From a bacterium (GTDB taxonomy: Bacteria > UBA10199 > DSSB01): a stretch of DNA of 15,487 bases. Both the position numbers and the translations under genes were made by a program. Numbering within the stretch: position 1 is the first letter of the stretch; the number at the start of each line of letters is the position of its first letter. The stretch lies in assembly GCA_030426445.1 (NCBI GenBank), contig JAUHYS010000020.1, forward strand, positions 1-15,487, in the 5' to 3' direction. Below are positions 5,906 to 14,261 of the stretch, piece by piece. The notes under the pieces are model-generated. The model ran no database searches. It saw nothing but the letters and a program-made list of their open reading frames with translations, and was not told where the DNA came from.

Positions 5906-6017
5906 CAAAGAACTTTACTAAGAAACATTGAAAGCAAAATGTAGAGCAAAATGGGTATAGAAAAAAACTTCTTATCTAAAGCTCAAGTAAAATATATATT
6001 TTAAGGAGAACATAAAA

Positions 6018-7178
6018 ATGCATTTCCCCCTCGACCCCCATGGAGGTCAACTAATCAATTGTATGGTTGAAGAAAGCAAACGCAGTGAATTGCTAGAAAA
6101 AGCCAAAGGTTTACCGATTATCACCTTAAGCGAACGCGAAATGAGTGATTTGGATATGATGGCTTGTGGAGCCCTTTCCCCCTTGGATGGCTTTATGAAT
6201 CAAGCAGATTATCTGTCGGTTTTAGAAAAAATGCGACTGAGCAATGGCTTGCCTTGGCCTTTGCCTATTACTTTAAGCACTTCCAAGGAAAAAGCCGAAC
6301 CTTTAAAAGTGGGTTCCGAGATCAGTCTGCAGACTCACGAAGGGGAAGTCTTAGCGATTCTGACTTTAGAAGAAAAATACAACTACGATAAAAATAGCGA
6401 AGCCAAGCAAGTTTATCGCACAGAGGACACTGCGCATCCAGGTGTGGCGGCGCTCTTTGCTCAAGGAGAGGTCTACCTAGCAGGAAAAGTACAAGTCTTA
6501 AATCGCGTGGCCTATGTCGATTTTTTAGAAACACGGCATGACCCAGCTCAGCTCAGAAAAATCTTTGCAGATAAAGGTTGGAAGACCATTGTGGGTTTTC
6601 AGACCCGTAATCCTATTCACCGTGCCCACGAGTATTTGCAAAAATGCGCCTTGGAAATGGTCGATGGCTTGCTGGTGCACCCTTTAGTCGGGGCAACCAA
6701 ATCAGATGACATTCCTGCGGATGTCCGGATGAAGTGCTATAATGTTTTGCTGGAAAAATATTTTCCAGAAGACCGAACTTTTCTGTCTGTTTTTCCCGCA
6801 GCGATGCGTTATGCAGGGCCCCGTGAAGCGATTTTTCATGCTTTAGTCAGAAAAAACTATGGTTGCACTCATTTTATTGTGGGTCGAGACCACGCTGGAG
6901 TGGGTAATTATTACGGCACCTTTGATGCCCAAAAGATCTTTGACGAATTTGAGATTGAGGAAATCGGGATTATTCCACTTAAATTTGAACACGCTTTTTA
7001 CTGCAAGCGTACCAAAGGTATGGCCAGTAATAAAACTTCGCCAAGTTCACCCGAAGAGCGGATTTTTCTTTCCGGTACTAAGGTTAGAGAAATGTTGTCC
7101 AATGGGGAAGTTCCTCCCGAAGAATTTACGCGTCCCGAGGTCGCACAGATATTGATTGAAGCGATGAAAAAGGCTTAA
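6018..7178 (+). CDS. sat: Sulfate adenylyltransferase (ATP sulfurylase, Sat type)
   Basis: This enzyme makes adenosine 5'-phosphosulfate from ATP and sulfate, the first step of sulfate use. The 386-residue product is the single-chain Sat/PUA-domain type, unlike CysD/CysN. An N-terminal PUA-like domain contains the LSPLDGFM segment (53-60). The catalytic domain has QTRNPIHRAHE (195-205) and GRDHAGVG (289-296), the two nucleotide-binding motifs of the family. There is no C-terminal APS-kinase domain. ATG 6018 has AAGGAG at 6003-6008, spacer nine bases. It follows cysO after repeat B, so co-transcription is possible but the 236-base gap may hold a promoter. APS reductase and sulfite reductase are not in the window. 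Sat can also run in reverse in dissimilatory sulfur metabolism; the cysteine genes nearby favour assimilation. Confidence 0.93.
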   Translation: MHFPLDPHGGQLINCMVEESKRSELLEKAKGLPIITLSEREMSDLDMMACGALSPLDGFMNQADYLSVLEKMRLSNGLPWPLPITLSTSKEKAEPLKVGSEISLQTHEGEVLAILTLEEKYNYDKNSEAKQVYRTEDTAHPGVAALFAQGEVYLAGKVQVLNRVAYVDFLETRHDPAQLRKIFADKGWKTIVGFQTRNPIHRAHEYLQKCALEMVDGLLVHPLVGATKSDDIPADVRMKCYNVLLEKYFPEDRTFLSVFPAAMRYAGPREAIFHALVRKNYGCTHFIVGRDHAGVGNYYGTFDAQKIFDEFEIEEIGIIPLKFEHAFYCKRTKGMASNKTSPSSPEERIFLSGTKVREMLSNGEVPPEEFTRPEVAQILIEAMKKA

Positions 7179-7186
7179 TCGCGGGC

Positions 7187-7216
7187 TTTACAATAATCGA
7201 TGCGATGTGCTAGAAA
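7187..7216 (+). promoter_or_regulatory. Candidate gyrB promoter
   Basis: TTTACA (7187-7192, 5 of 6 to the -35 consensus) and TAGAAA (7211-7216, 4 of 6) are 18 bases apart. A start near 7223 would leave a ~44-base leader before the TTG codon of gyrB. The call rests on hexamer matching alone. Confidence 0.35.
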
Positions 7217-7266
7217 GGCGTATTGAAATAGTGCTTATTTGAGGGGCTTAGCAACGGAGGTTCCCT

Positions 7267-9699
7267 TTGTCTGCAACACAAAAAAAGTCAGAAGTTTCTG
7301 CAAGTTATGATGCCAGTAGCATTAAGGTTCTAGAGGGTCTAGACGCGGTTCGTAAGCGTCCGGCTATGTACATTGGTTCCACCGCTTCACCGGGTCTACA
7401 TCACCTGGTTTATGAGGTCGTGGACAATGCCATTGACGAGGCCTTGGCGGGCCATTGCGATAAGATTCAGGTGACCATCCATATCGATAATTCGATTACT
7501 GTCGAAGACAACGGTCGCGGGATCCCTGTGGACATTCATCCAACCGAAAAGGTCTCGGCTGCCGAGGTGGTTTTAACCAAATTGCATGCCGGAGGTAAGT
7601 TCGAAAACAGCGCTTATAAAGTTTCCGGTGGATTGCACGGCGTTGGGGTGTCCTGTGTCAATGCGCTTTCCTCAGAACTGGACTTAGAAATCAAAAGAAA
7701 CGGCAAAGTCCACCATCAGCGCTACGAACGCGGGGTTCCACAAAAACCTTTAGAAATGACAGGAAAAACTCAAAAAAATGGCACCAAGATTTGGTTTAAG
7801 CCTGATGATAAAATCTTTGAGACCACTGAATACAGTTTTGATATTTTAAGCAACCGATTGCGTGAACTTTCTTTTCTCAATCGAGGTGTTTTTATTATTA
7901 TTCAAGACGAGCGCAGTGATAAATCTCACGAATTCAAATACGATGGGGGGATTGTCAGCTTTGTCGAACACCTTTCGCAAAAGAAAGTCCCTTTACATAA
8001 AAAGCCGATTTATATCGAAGCCGAAAAAGACCAATGTGTGGTGGAAATTGCTGCCCAGTGGAGCGAAGGCTATGCCGAAAAGATTTTTTCCTTTGCTAAC
8101 AATATAAACACCATTGATGGAGGAACTCACGTCACCGGCTTTAAATCTGCTCTCACCCGTACCGTGAATGCCTATTTACAAAAGGCCAACCTGTTAAAGG
8201 CCATGAAAGGTGATAGCCTGGAGGGGGAGGACATTCGCGAAGGTTTGACAGCTGTGATTTCGGTAAAAATTCCCAACCCTCAATTCGAAGGCCAAACCAA
8301 GGGTAAATTGGGTAATTCCGAGGTCGAAAGCCTGGTTCGAACCGTTCTTAACGAAAAACTCAGCCAATTTTTTGAAGAAAATCCAGCCGTACTCAAAAAG
8401 ATCGGTAATAAGGTCGTGGATGCTGCGCGAGCCCGTATTGCAGCTCGTAATGCTCGCAATTTGGTGCGCCGTAAAAATGCCTTGGAGGTGGGATCCCTCC
8501 CAGGAAAGCTGGCCGACTGTCAGGAAAGAGACCCGCAGCATGCCGAGCTTTACATCGTAGAGGGTGAGTCTGCCGGAGGTTCTGCTAAACAGGGTCGAGA
8601 CCGCCGTAATCAGGCGATTCTTCCTTTAAAAGGAAAAATTCTCAATGTCGAAAAAGCACGCTACGACAAGATGCTGACCTCGGAGGAAATTCGCGTTTTA
8701 ATTACCGCTATGGGGACCGGTATAGGCGAAACGGAATTCAACATAGAAAAACTTCGCTATCATCAAATCATTATCATGACCGATGCGGATGTCGATGGTG
8801 CGCATATTCGTACGCTATTGCTGACTTTCTTTTACCGACAAATGCCACAGATTGTGGAGCGTGGCTACCTTTACATTGCTCAACCTCCTTTATATAAGCT
8901 CAAAAAAGGCAGAAGCGAAAAGTATATTAAGGACGAAGCAACCCTCGAGCGCTATCTTGTCGAATTAGGAGTCTCCGATGCGCAACTATCCAATAAAAAG
9001 CAGGAAATTTCCGGAAAAAATTTAGAAAAACTTACTTCAGAACTCATCCAATACGACAAAACTTTGCAAAAAATTCATAAAAAAGCGGACCCGCGTATTG
9101 TAGATGCTATGATTTTGGCAACAAACTTTGATCTCAATACACTCAAGGATCAGAAAAAACTCGATCAAGAGTCAGACCGTTTAGCCGAATACCTAGCGCG
9201 TTTTTATCCCGAACTGCAAAATTTTGAGTTGGAGACCGAAAAAGACGAAGAACACAGCAGCCAACGTCTCTTGTATCATTCTCATTATAATGGGATGAAG
9301 CGCCTGACTGTGATCGATAACGAGTTTTTAGAATCTCCTGAAGTGCAGCAGCTCAAAAAAATACAAAGTAGCTTTGCAGAACTGGGCCAAGGGCCTTTTG
9401 AACTTAAATTAAAAAAAGGGACCAAAAACTGTCAATCCTTGCGCGAGGTTAAAAACGCCATTTTAGAAAATGGGCGAGAAGGTCAGTATATTCAGCGCTA
9501 TAAAGGTTTGGGTGAGATGAATCCCGACCAACTTTGGGAAACTACGATGGACCCACAATCACGGACGCTCATGCAAGTTAAAGTTGATGATGTGGTCGAA
9601 GCCGATGAAATTTTTACGGTTTTAATGGGGGATCAGGTGGAGCCTCGGCGTGAATTTATCGAAGGCAATGCGCTTAATGTCAGAAATCTGGACGTATAA
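7267..9699 (+). CDS. gyrB: DNA gyrase subunit B
   Basis: This is the ATPase and TOPRIM subunit of DNA gyrase, which introduces negative supercoils together with GyrA. At 810 residues it matches Gram-negative GyrB. The GHKL ATPase domain shows AVRKRPAMYIGS (27-38), the catalytic-base region YEVVDNAIDEAL (E50, N54), DNGRGIP (81-87) and the GGLHGVGVS lid (121-129). TOPRIM has EGESAGG (E432) and DADVD (D506, D508), and the tail has QRYKGLGEM (743-751). A ~165-residue insert follows LYKLKKG (542-548). The start is TTG 7267: GGAGG at 7256-7260 lies exactly six bases before it and no ATG fits as well. No dnaA, dnaN, recF or gyrA is adjacent. ParE is less likely because of the insert and overall pattern. 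Confidence 0.95.
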   Translation: MSATQKKSEVSASYDASSIKVLEGLDAVRKRPAMYIGSTASPGLHHLVYEVVDNAIDEALAGHCDKIQVTIHIDNSITVEDNGRGIPVDIHPTEKVSAAEVVLTKLHAGGKFENSAYKVSGGLHGVGVSCVNALSSELDLEIKRNGKVHHQRYERGVPQKPLEMTGKTQKNGTKIWFKPDDKIFETTEYSFDILSNRLRELSFLNRGVFIIIQDERSDKSHEFKYDGGIVSFVEHLSQKKVPLHKKPIYIEAEKDQCVVEIAAQWSEGYAEKIFSFANNINTIDGGTHVTGFKSALTRTVNAYLQKANLLKAMKGDSLEGEDIREGLTAVISVKIPNPQFEGQTKGKLGNSEVESLVRTVLNEKLSQFFEENPAVLKKIGNKVVDAARARIAARNARNLVRRKNALEVGSLPGKLADCQERDPQHAELYIVEGESAGGSAKQGRDRRNQAILPLKGKILNVEKARYDKMLTSEEIRVLITAMGTGIGETEFNIEKLRYHQIIIMTDADVDGAHIRTLLLTFFYRQMPQIVERGYLYIAQPPLYKLKKGRSEKYIKDEATLERYLVELGVSDAQLSNKKQEISGKNLEKLTSELIQYDKTLQKIHKKADPRIVDAMILATNFDLNTLKDQKKLDQESDRLAEYLARFYPELQNFELETEKDEEHSSQRLLYHSHYNGMKRLTVIDNEFLESPEVQQLKKIQSSFAELGQGPFELKLKKGTKNCQSLREVKNAILENGREGQYIQRYKGLGEMNPDQLWETTMDPQSRTLMQVKVDDVVEADEIFTVLMGDQVEPRREFIEGNALNVRNLDV

Positions 9700-9806
9700 A
9701 GAACGAATAAACAACTCTTGAGGCTTGAATGACCGATTAAATACTTGGCGTAGAATGCCAGGGCGTGTTACAAATGTATAGACTAAATTAAAAAGGAGTT
9801 CGAAAA

Positions 9807-10286
9807 ATGGGCAAGATTGTACTTAATGACATGGAGTGTGAAATCCCTTCTAGCTGGCAAGACCAAGGCATGGTGACCTTAACTATCCCTTCAACCGACA
9901 AAAATGTTCGCCCCAATGTGATCTGTACAAAAGAGCAATTGGCTGAAGCTGTGGATCTTCAAACTTATTTTGCTAAAATTAAAGAAGCGGTCAAAGCACG
10001 CGGGATTCAAAATTTTCAAATTCTGGATGAAAGAGAAATCAAAATTGCAGGGCTTCCCGCCATGCAAATGGTCTGTGTTTGGGATTTAGAGGCCATCAAA
10101 CAAATGATGGGCGAAAACCAAGAAGGCATTCAAAATATCCAGCCGGGTCAAAAGGTTCAACAAATTCAGGTTAGTTTCATTAAAGATCAAACCGCGGTTA
10201 ATTTAACCGCAAGTTTTCCGGCTGATCAATTTGATCTTTATGCTCGACCCTTTCAAAAGTTTCTAGCGACGATTAAGTTTAATTAA
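9807..10286 (+). CDS. DcrB-like (DUF1795) family protein
   Basis: The 159-residue product looks like a stand-alone DcrB/DUF1795 domain. It has the opening pattern CEIPSSWQDQGMVTLTIP, a long helix with LQTYFAKIKEAVKARG, then FQILDEREIKIAGLPAMQMVCVW and a closing FLATIKF strand. Related domains occur as the DcrB lipoprotein and as EagR-type chaperones of type VI secretion effectors. This one has no signal peptide, so a cytoplasmic chaperone-like role is more plausible than a lipoprotein, but no effector or secretion gene is nearby. ATG 9807 has AAGGAG 9-10 bases upstream. The gene ends eight bases from the convergent secreted-protein gene, and no terminator is visible between them. The family call is by pattern only. 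Confidence 0.65.
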   Translation: MGKIVLNDMECEIPSSWQDQGMVTLTIPSTDKNVRPNVICTKEQLAEAVDLQTYFAKIKEAVKARGIQNFQILDEREIKIAGLPAMQMVCVWDLEAIKQMMGENQEGIQNIQPGQKVQQIQVSFIKDQTAVNLTASFPADQFDLYARPFQKFLATIKFN

Positions 10287-10294
10287 TTTTGTCT

Positions 10295-11044
10295 TTAAAT
10301 CTTACGACAAATTTCCAGGCAAGAAAAGCGGGAGACTGCTTGACCTTGGGCATTAAAGAACTCTAGGCGGATGGAATTGTCATGGGTATCGTAAGTCGTG
10401 CGGACTTCGCCCTGGCTTTGCTTAAAACGCCTTTGGTAAGAGCCTTCCATCCATTGTTCTAGCTGATAATCAAAGGGCCCGATTTTTTTTGCAGTGCTGG
10501 CACTCAGAAAACTCCCTCGTCTGTCAAAGTGGACTTCCTCAATACCCGAACTCCAATAAAAAGTAAGTTTTTTTGCCTGATTGGGATAAAGAGTCTCGAT
10601 AACGCGGACGCCTGCCACGTTACTTTCCGTATTTTGAGTCTTGTTTTTTTCGCTCTCCTGAGAGTTGGCTTTTTCACGAAAGGCCTTGCCTCTGGGGTCT
10701 TTTCTACCTTTTAAATAAGATTTTTTGCTGCCTTGGCTGCCCAGATCACTTTCGATGAGTTCGGAGTTATCAGCTTTGTTTTCCTGGAGGGCGGGTGAGC
10801 TAAGGTCCGCACGGGCGAGCTCTTGACCCTGGCTGTTTTTTAAGATAACCGGTCCCTGCTGGGGCCAATAGAGGACTCGATGCGATTCTAAAATAATTTT
10901 GCTTCCCACCGGAGTCTTTAAAATTTGGCCGGGATAGAGTTGCGAAGCAATCTTTGACTGGCTATAGCCCGAGCGATCGTAGCCTAGACTTAAAAAAAGT
11001 AGTAAGAATATGATTCGATTTATTTTGTTCATGTTCTTTTTCAT
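10295..11044 (-). CDS. Secreted hypothetical protein
   Basis: I do not recognise this family. The 249-residue product begins with a basic stretch (MKKNMNKINR) and a hydrophobic run (IIFLLLFLSLGY), a likely Sec signal peptide. No lipobox cysteine follows at the usual place. Residues ~80-145 are rich in Ser, Asn, Glu and Lys and probably disordered. The C-terminal part has beta-rich pieces (KKLTFYWSSGIEEVHFD and TYDTHDNSIRLEFFNAQGQ) and two cysteines near the end (SCLEIC). The mature protein would be periplasmic or outside the cell. It follows the acylphosphatase gene on the same strand after 61 bases. No good ribosome site precedes ATG 11044; M5 is an alternative start. Confidence 0.75.
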   Translation of the reverse strand: MKKNMNKINRIIFLLLFLSLGYDRSGYSQSKIASQLYPGQILKTPVGSKIILESHRVLYWPQQGPVILKNSQGQELARADLSSPALQENKADNSELIESDLGSQGSKKSYLKGRKDPRGKAFREKANSQESEKNKTQNTESNVAGVRVIETLYPNQAKKLTFYWSSGIEEVHFDRRGSFLSASTAKKIGPFDYQLEQWMEGSYQRRFKQSQGEVRTTYDTHDNSIRLEFFNAQGQAVSRFSCLEICRKI

Positions 11045-11056
11045 TTTACTGCAGAA

Positions 11057-11087
11057 ACTGAAGAGTTCTTCAGTAGTTTTTTATTTT
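11057..11087 (+). terminator. Intrinsic terminator on the + strand
   Basis: ACTGAAG (11057-11063) pairs perfectly with CTTCAGT (11068-11074) around AGTT. Six T follow at 11077-11082, then ATTTT. Read on the minus strand there is no T-run after the stem, so it works only for + transcripts. The nearest + gene upstream is the DcrB-like gene, which ends 770 bases earlier, before the antisense secreted-protein gene. Confidence 0.55.
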
Positions 11088-11105
11088 AGCAAGCTATGAG
11101 CGACT

Positions 11106-11405
11106 TTAAGCACCATAGCGTATCTCAAAAGTTTGTGATTTTGATTGTGGCTTTTCCCAACTGGAAAGAATTTCTTTGACCTGAGCCCGCACCGGGCCTT
11201 GATAACATTGGTTAAGAAAAGTCTCCAGGACATCGCGAGGGCCTTCTGCCATGATTTCGACACTGCCATCGGCTAAATTACGTGTCCATCCGGTGAGCCC
11301 TAAATTTTGTGCCGTTTCTTGGGTCCACGCCCGGTAATAAACTCCTTGCACACGACCTTTCACCTTAAGGTGTAAACGCACGGGTTTTTTATTAGGCTTA
11401 CTCAT
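11106..11405 (-). CDS. acyP: Acylphosphatase
   Basis: This small enzyme hydrolyses acyl phosphates such as carbamoyl or 1,3-bisphosphoglycerate phosphate. The 99-residue product has the full family signature: the phosphate-binding loop KGRVQGVYYRAWTQ with catalytic R25, and GWTRNLADGSVEI with catalytic N43. The length is standard. It is divergent from ruvX: 93 bases separate the starts and must contain both promoters. On the minus strand TGGACA (11439-11444) and TTTATA (11416-11421) are 17 bases apart, a possible promoter. The ATG has no clear Shine-Dalgarno, so the transcript may be nearly leaderless. The acyl phosphate used in this cell cannot be inferred from context. Confidence 0.93.
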   Translation of the reverse strand: MSKPNKKPVRLHLKVKGRVQGVYYRAWTQETAQNLGLTGWTRNLADGSVEIMAEGPRDVLETFLNQCYQGPVRAQVKEILSSWEKPQSKSQTFEIRYGA

Positions 11406-11498
11406 ATTAGCGATGTATAAAACAAAATGCCTTGCTCTTGTCCAAAAAAATGATGCAGTAAAGAGTAAAAAACTTTATCCTACTAAAGATCAAGTAAA

Positions 11499-11951
11499 AT
11501 GAATTCAGAAATAAATTATAAAACCCTTGCCGTGGACCCGGGAACCAAGCGCGTGGGACTTGCCATCTGTGATGAGCTTGGGCTGACCACGCGTATGCTG
11601 CCTGTTTTGCCCTACATTCATAAAAGCAAATTAGTGAATGATCTGATTGAAATTTTAAGACAAGAAAACTGTTTTCGAATCGTGATTGGTCTTCCTTTAA
11701 ATATGGATGGATCAACTGGAGAAAGTGCAAAACGTTCTGAAAATCTGGCTAAAAACCTGGAAAAGCTTGCAGAGCAACAAAACCTTTTATTAAAAGTCAT
11801 TCTATGGGATGAACGCCTGACCAGTTTTGAAGCAGAGCAAAGGCTAAAAGAAATGGGAATCTCAAAAAAAAATGCAAAAGACAAAATCGATTCACTGGCT
11901 GCGCAAGTTCTGCTTGAAGATTATTTAGCGCAGTTAAAGAGTTTAGATTAG
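11499..11951 (+). CDS. ruvX: RuvX/YqgF family Holliday-junction resolvase
   Basis: This RNase H-fold nuclease is implicated in pre-16S rRNA 5'-end maturation (E. coli YqgF) and in Holliday-junction resolution. The 150-residue product shows the first-strand motif AVDPGTKRVGLA (catalytic D13), VIGLPLNMDGSTG (62-74), WDERLTS (103-109) and the C-terminal KIDSLAAQVLLEDYL with D131. These supply the acidic residues of the active site. The length is typical. Only 19 bases separate it from mltG, so the two genes are probably co-transcribed; this pairing recurs in many bacteria. The start at ATG 11499 has no strong ribosome site. Confidence 0.92.
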   Translation: MNSEINYKTLAVDPGTKRVGLAICDELGLTTRMLPVLPYIHKSKLVNDLIEILRQENCFRIVIGLPLNMDGSTGESAKRSENLAKNLEKLAEQQNLLLKVILWDERLTSFEAEQRLKEMGISKKNAKDKIDSLAAQVLLEDYLAQLKSLD

Positions 11952-11970
11952 ACTGCTTTGGGATAAGAAT

Positions 11971-12948
11971 ATGAAAAAATTTTGGATAAGCCTACTTGTT
12001 ATTTTGATTTTGTCGGTACTGGGAAGCTATAGCTATCTCAACTGGCAGTGGAGTGCTTATGGCAACGGGGGTATACTCTTGGTCCCCAAAGGGTCTTCGA
12101 TGTCTCAAGTGGCTTATGACTTGGAAAAATTGGGATTGGTTCGTAGCGCCTGGTCTTTTAGTATTTTGGCCAAACTTAAAAAGGCGGAAAAATCAATTAA
12201 AGTTGGTGAGTATAAATTTGAAGCCAATATCACGGCTGCTAAAATCATCGATAAATTAGTAAAAGGTGAACGCTTTGTTCACAAAATGGTGATCCCGGAG
12301 GGCTATAACTTTGATCAAATTGCTCAGGCGATTGCAAACACTCAACTGGCCAGTTTGGAAGAAGTCCAAAAAAAAATGAACGACCCTCAATTGCTAAAAG
12401 TGCTACCCTTTGAAGCCATCAGTTTAGAGGGGTACTTGTATCCAGCAACTTATGATTACGATCGCAATACCAGTCTTGATTTTTTACTTCGCCAAATGTT
12501 GGAGAGCTTTGAAAAAAACTTTGATGAGCAGATGAAAACTCAGGCAAAAGAAATGGGATGGTCCATTCCCCAAGTGGTGACTCTAGCTTCTATTATCGAA
12601 AAAGAAACCGGTCAGGCATCCGAGCGTAGAATCATCAGCTCTGTTTTTCATAATCGGCTTAAAAAAGGCATGCTTTTGCAAACCGACCCGACCGTGATTT
12701 ATGGTTTAAAGGACTTTGATGGAAATCTTCGCAAGAGTGATATGCAAAACCCTCACCCCTATAATACTTATGTTCACTCTGGTTTGCCTCCAAGTCCCAT
12801 TGCCTCTCCTGGCAAGGAAAGTCTGGCAGCGGCGTTGAATCCTGCAAGCACAGAATACCTATACTTTGTTTCCAAAGGGGATGGCAGTCATTATTTTTCT
12901 AAAACCTACGAAGAGCATTTGCAGGCCGTAAAAAAGTTTCAGTTATAA
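11971..12948 (+). CDS. mltG: Endolytic murein transglycosylase MltG
   Basis: MltG cuts nascent peptidoglycan strands at the outer face of the inner membrane and is thought to end glycan polymerisation. The 325-residue product has a short cytoplasmic start, one membrane segment (about residues 4-23) and a LysM-like region (about 35-90, with VPKGSSMSQVAYDLEKLGLV). The catalytic domain follows, with LEGYLYPATYDY, ASIIEKETG carrying the catalytic Glu (E210), TDPTVIYGL, NTYVHSGLPPSPIASPG and a closing YFVSKGDGSHYFS. All are family hallmarks. It follows ruvX by 19 bases and converges on the DHH gene with 33 bases between the stops. Confidence 0.94.
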   Translation: MKKFWISLLVILILSVLGSYSYLNWQWSAYGNGGILLVPKGSSMSQVAYDLEKLGLVRSAWSFSILAKLKKAEKSIKVGEYKFEANITAAKIIDKLVKGERFVHKMVIPEGYNFDQIAQAIANTQLASLEEVQKKMNDPQLLKVLPFEAISLEGYLYPATYDYDRNTSLDFLLRQMLESFEKNFDEQMKTQAKEMGWSIPQVVTLASIIEKETGQASERRIISSVFHNRLKKGMLLQTDPTVIYGLKDFDGNLRKSDMQNPHPYNTYVHSGLPPSPIASPGKESLAAALNPASTEYLYFVSKGDGSHYFSKTYEEHLQAVKKFQL

Positions 12949-12981
12949 AATTTGAGTTATTTTTAAAAAGAAAGCGCTGGG

Positions 12982-13860
12982 TTATTTGCCTTGCGGTTTT
13001 TTTTGCATCTTAAATAAAAAGTCTAAATTGCTTTGTCGAAAACCCGAAGCCCCGGGGTGGCCGCCCCCACCATACTTTTTGGCAATTTCACTGACATCGA
13101 CTTTGTCAGATCGCAAACTAAAATTCCATTCTTTGCCTGTATAATAAAACATGAGAGCTACTTCATAACCTTTTTCGGTATAAATATATTCTCCCATATC
13201 ACTGGCCTCTAAGTTCCAATTAACGACTAAAGTTTTATGGCCATGAAATTGAATCGCAAAAGAATTTTTAAGGCCCTGTTGCAAAGTCTTTTTTTGAAAC
13301 TCTAAAGCCAAGCGACCCTGCTCGATCATTTTTTTCCATTCGGAATCTTTAATTGGGCTTAAAAACTTTTTCCAAACATCGCTTGAAGGGTTGGTAATGC
13401 CCGTGACAAGCCGGAGATACATGCTGATTTCTCTCGAATCCGGAAGCTCCCATAAATATAAATCTTTATCTCGGACATATTTTAATATTTTAGGTAGCGG
13501 CTTATCGGGAAATTCCTGCTTCCAAGTGAGTGTGGCGCCTGACTCATCTAAATCCATCACACCCCAGCCAAGTTTTTTTTGAGTAGGTATGGCAGTCTTG
13601 TGATGATCGTACCAAAAAATTTCTTTTGCCTTCTCTTGAAGAGATTGAAAAGTGCTTTCATCAAAACTGAAATCAACCACAAATAATTTACGATTTTTAA
13701 TCGCAGCCCGAATGGGTTCTCCATAATTCATGGGATAAAGTTTTGCTTCGGGATATTTTTTTTTGATCACTGCAGCAGAGGCCGCACCATCCACACAGTT
13801 GGCATGAAATAAACAGAGAACTTTTTCTTCCTTTTTTTGTTTGGTTTCTACTTTTGGCAC
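12982..13860 (-). CDS. DHH/DHHA1 family phosphoesterase
   Basis: This metal-dependent phosphoesterase has 292 residues. The DHH domain shows HANCVDGAASA (H19, D24), VVDFSF (D63) and the name-giving DHH at 85-87. These bind the two manganese-type ions. The C-terminal DHHA1 domain ends in GGGGHPGASGF (264-274), the substrate-binding motif. Related enzymes degrade nanoRNA, pAp or cyclic dinucleotides, or act on DNA ends. The substrate here is not readable, and the domain layout alone does not separate NrnA-like from other members. The start is GTG: AAGGA lies about five bases upstream and no ATG is close. The lysine-rich beginning (residues 7-13) is an unusual basic leader. Confidence 0.88.
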   Translation of the reverse strand: MPKVETKQKKEEKVLCLFHANCVDGAASAAVIKKKYPEAKLYPMNYGEPIRAAIKNRKLFVVDFSFDESTFQSLQEKAKEIFWYDHHKTAIPTQKKLGWGVMDLDESGATLTWKQEFPDKPLPKILKYVRDKDLYLWELPDSREISMYLRLVTGITNPSSDVWKKFLSPIKDSEWKKMIEQGRLALEFQKKTLQQGLKNSFAIQFHGHKTLVVNWNLEASDMGEYIYTEKGYEVALMFYYTGKEWNFSLRSDKVDVSEIAKKYGGGGHPGASGFRQSNLDFLFKMQKKPQGK

Positions 13861-13927
13861 AAAAATCCTTTATCATAAATTGAATGATTAAAATGAGCTT
13901 GATAAAAAGTAAGCTATAGTCTCAGAT

Positions 13928-14112
13928 ACTGGTGCCAGTGTCCATTAATAAAAGATAAGCTTTTATAAAAGCTTGTGACGCGAGTGGTTATGGTAATAAT
14001 GCTTTTTCGGACTTCCTCATTACGGAAACCATTGAATACGAAAATATTTAAAGCTCATTTATTATTAAGTTAGGTTTTAGCTTGAGCCTTACCAAATGGT
14101 AGGGCTTTTTTA
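13928..14112 (+). ncRNA. Candidate small structured RNA or leader
   Basis: The 401-base gap between the divergent DHH and SPFH genes has no ORF but holds several RNA-like structures on the + strand and a strong terminator. There is a dyad ACTGG-TG-CCAGT (13928-13939) and a perfect 18-base palindrome (13957-13974, AAGCTTTTA with TAAAAGCTT). There is also a two-helix stem, TGGTT (13985-13989) with AACCA (14027-14031) and GTAAT (13993-13997) with ATTAC (14019-14023), separated by a symmetric 3x3 internal loop. The terminator follows at 14085-14112. It could be a free small RNA or an attenuated leader of the SPFH gene. No known riboswitch class is recognised, and no strong promoter is identified. 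Bases 14113-14261 show nothing further except the ribosome site. Confidence 0.35.
14085..14112 (+). terminator. Strong intrinsic terminator with no upstream + gene
   Basis: AGCCTTACC (14085-14093) pairs with GGTAGGGCT (14098-14106), 9 bp with one G-U pair, around AAAT, followed by T5-6. The only gene upstream for 1.1 kb is on the other strand, so it must end a non-coding transcript or attenuate the SPFH transcript. Confidence 0.75.
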
Positions 14113-14261
14113 TTGCTACATAGAAGAAGTCTTGGTAATCCATGGTCAGGGAAAGGTGCCTAAATACTATTTTGATTGTCGTGTCATCTTAACTTCGTGT
14201 TACACTTAAGAAATCAAACAAAAACTTGAAACAAATATAGAATTTTTTCATAGGAGTTTTT

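Noticed and set aside
9700..9806. Promoter of the DcrB-like gene (TTGGCG...TACAAA)
   Set aside because: Both hexamers match poorly, and several equally good alternatives exist in this short gap.
9807..10286. DcrB-like gene as part of a type VI secretion locus
   Set aside because: No effector, VgrG, PAAR or sheath gene is nearby; the neighbours are gyrB and an unrelated secreted protein.
13861..14261. tRNA or known riboswitch in the DHH-SPFH gap
   Set aside because: No cloverleaf with a T-loop motif and no conserved blocks of the riboswitch classes I could compare (c-di-GMP, fluoride, cobalamin, TPP, SAM).
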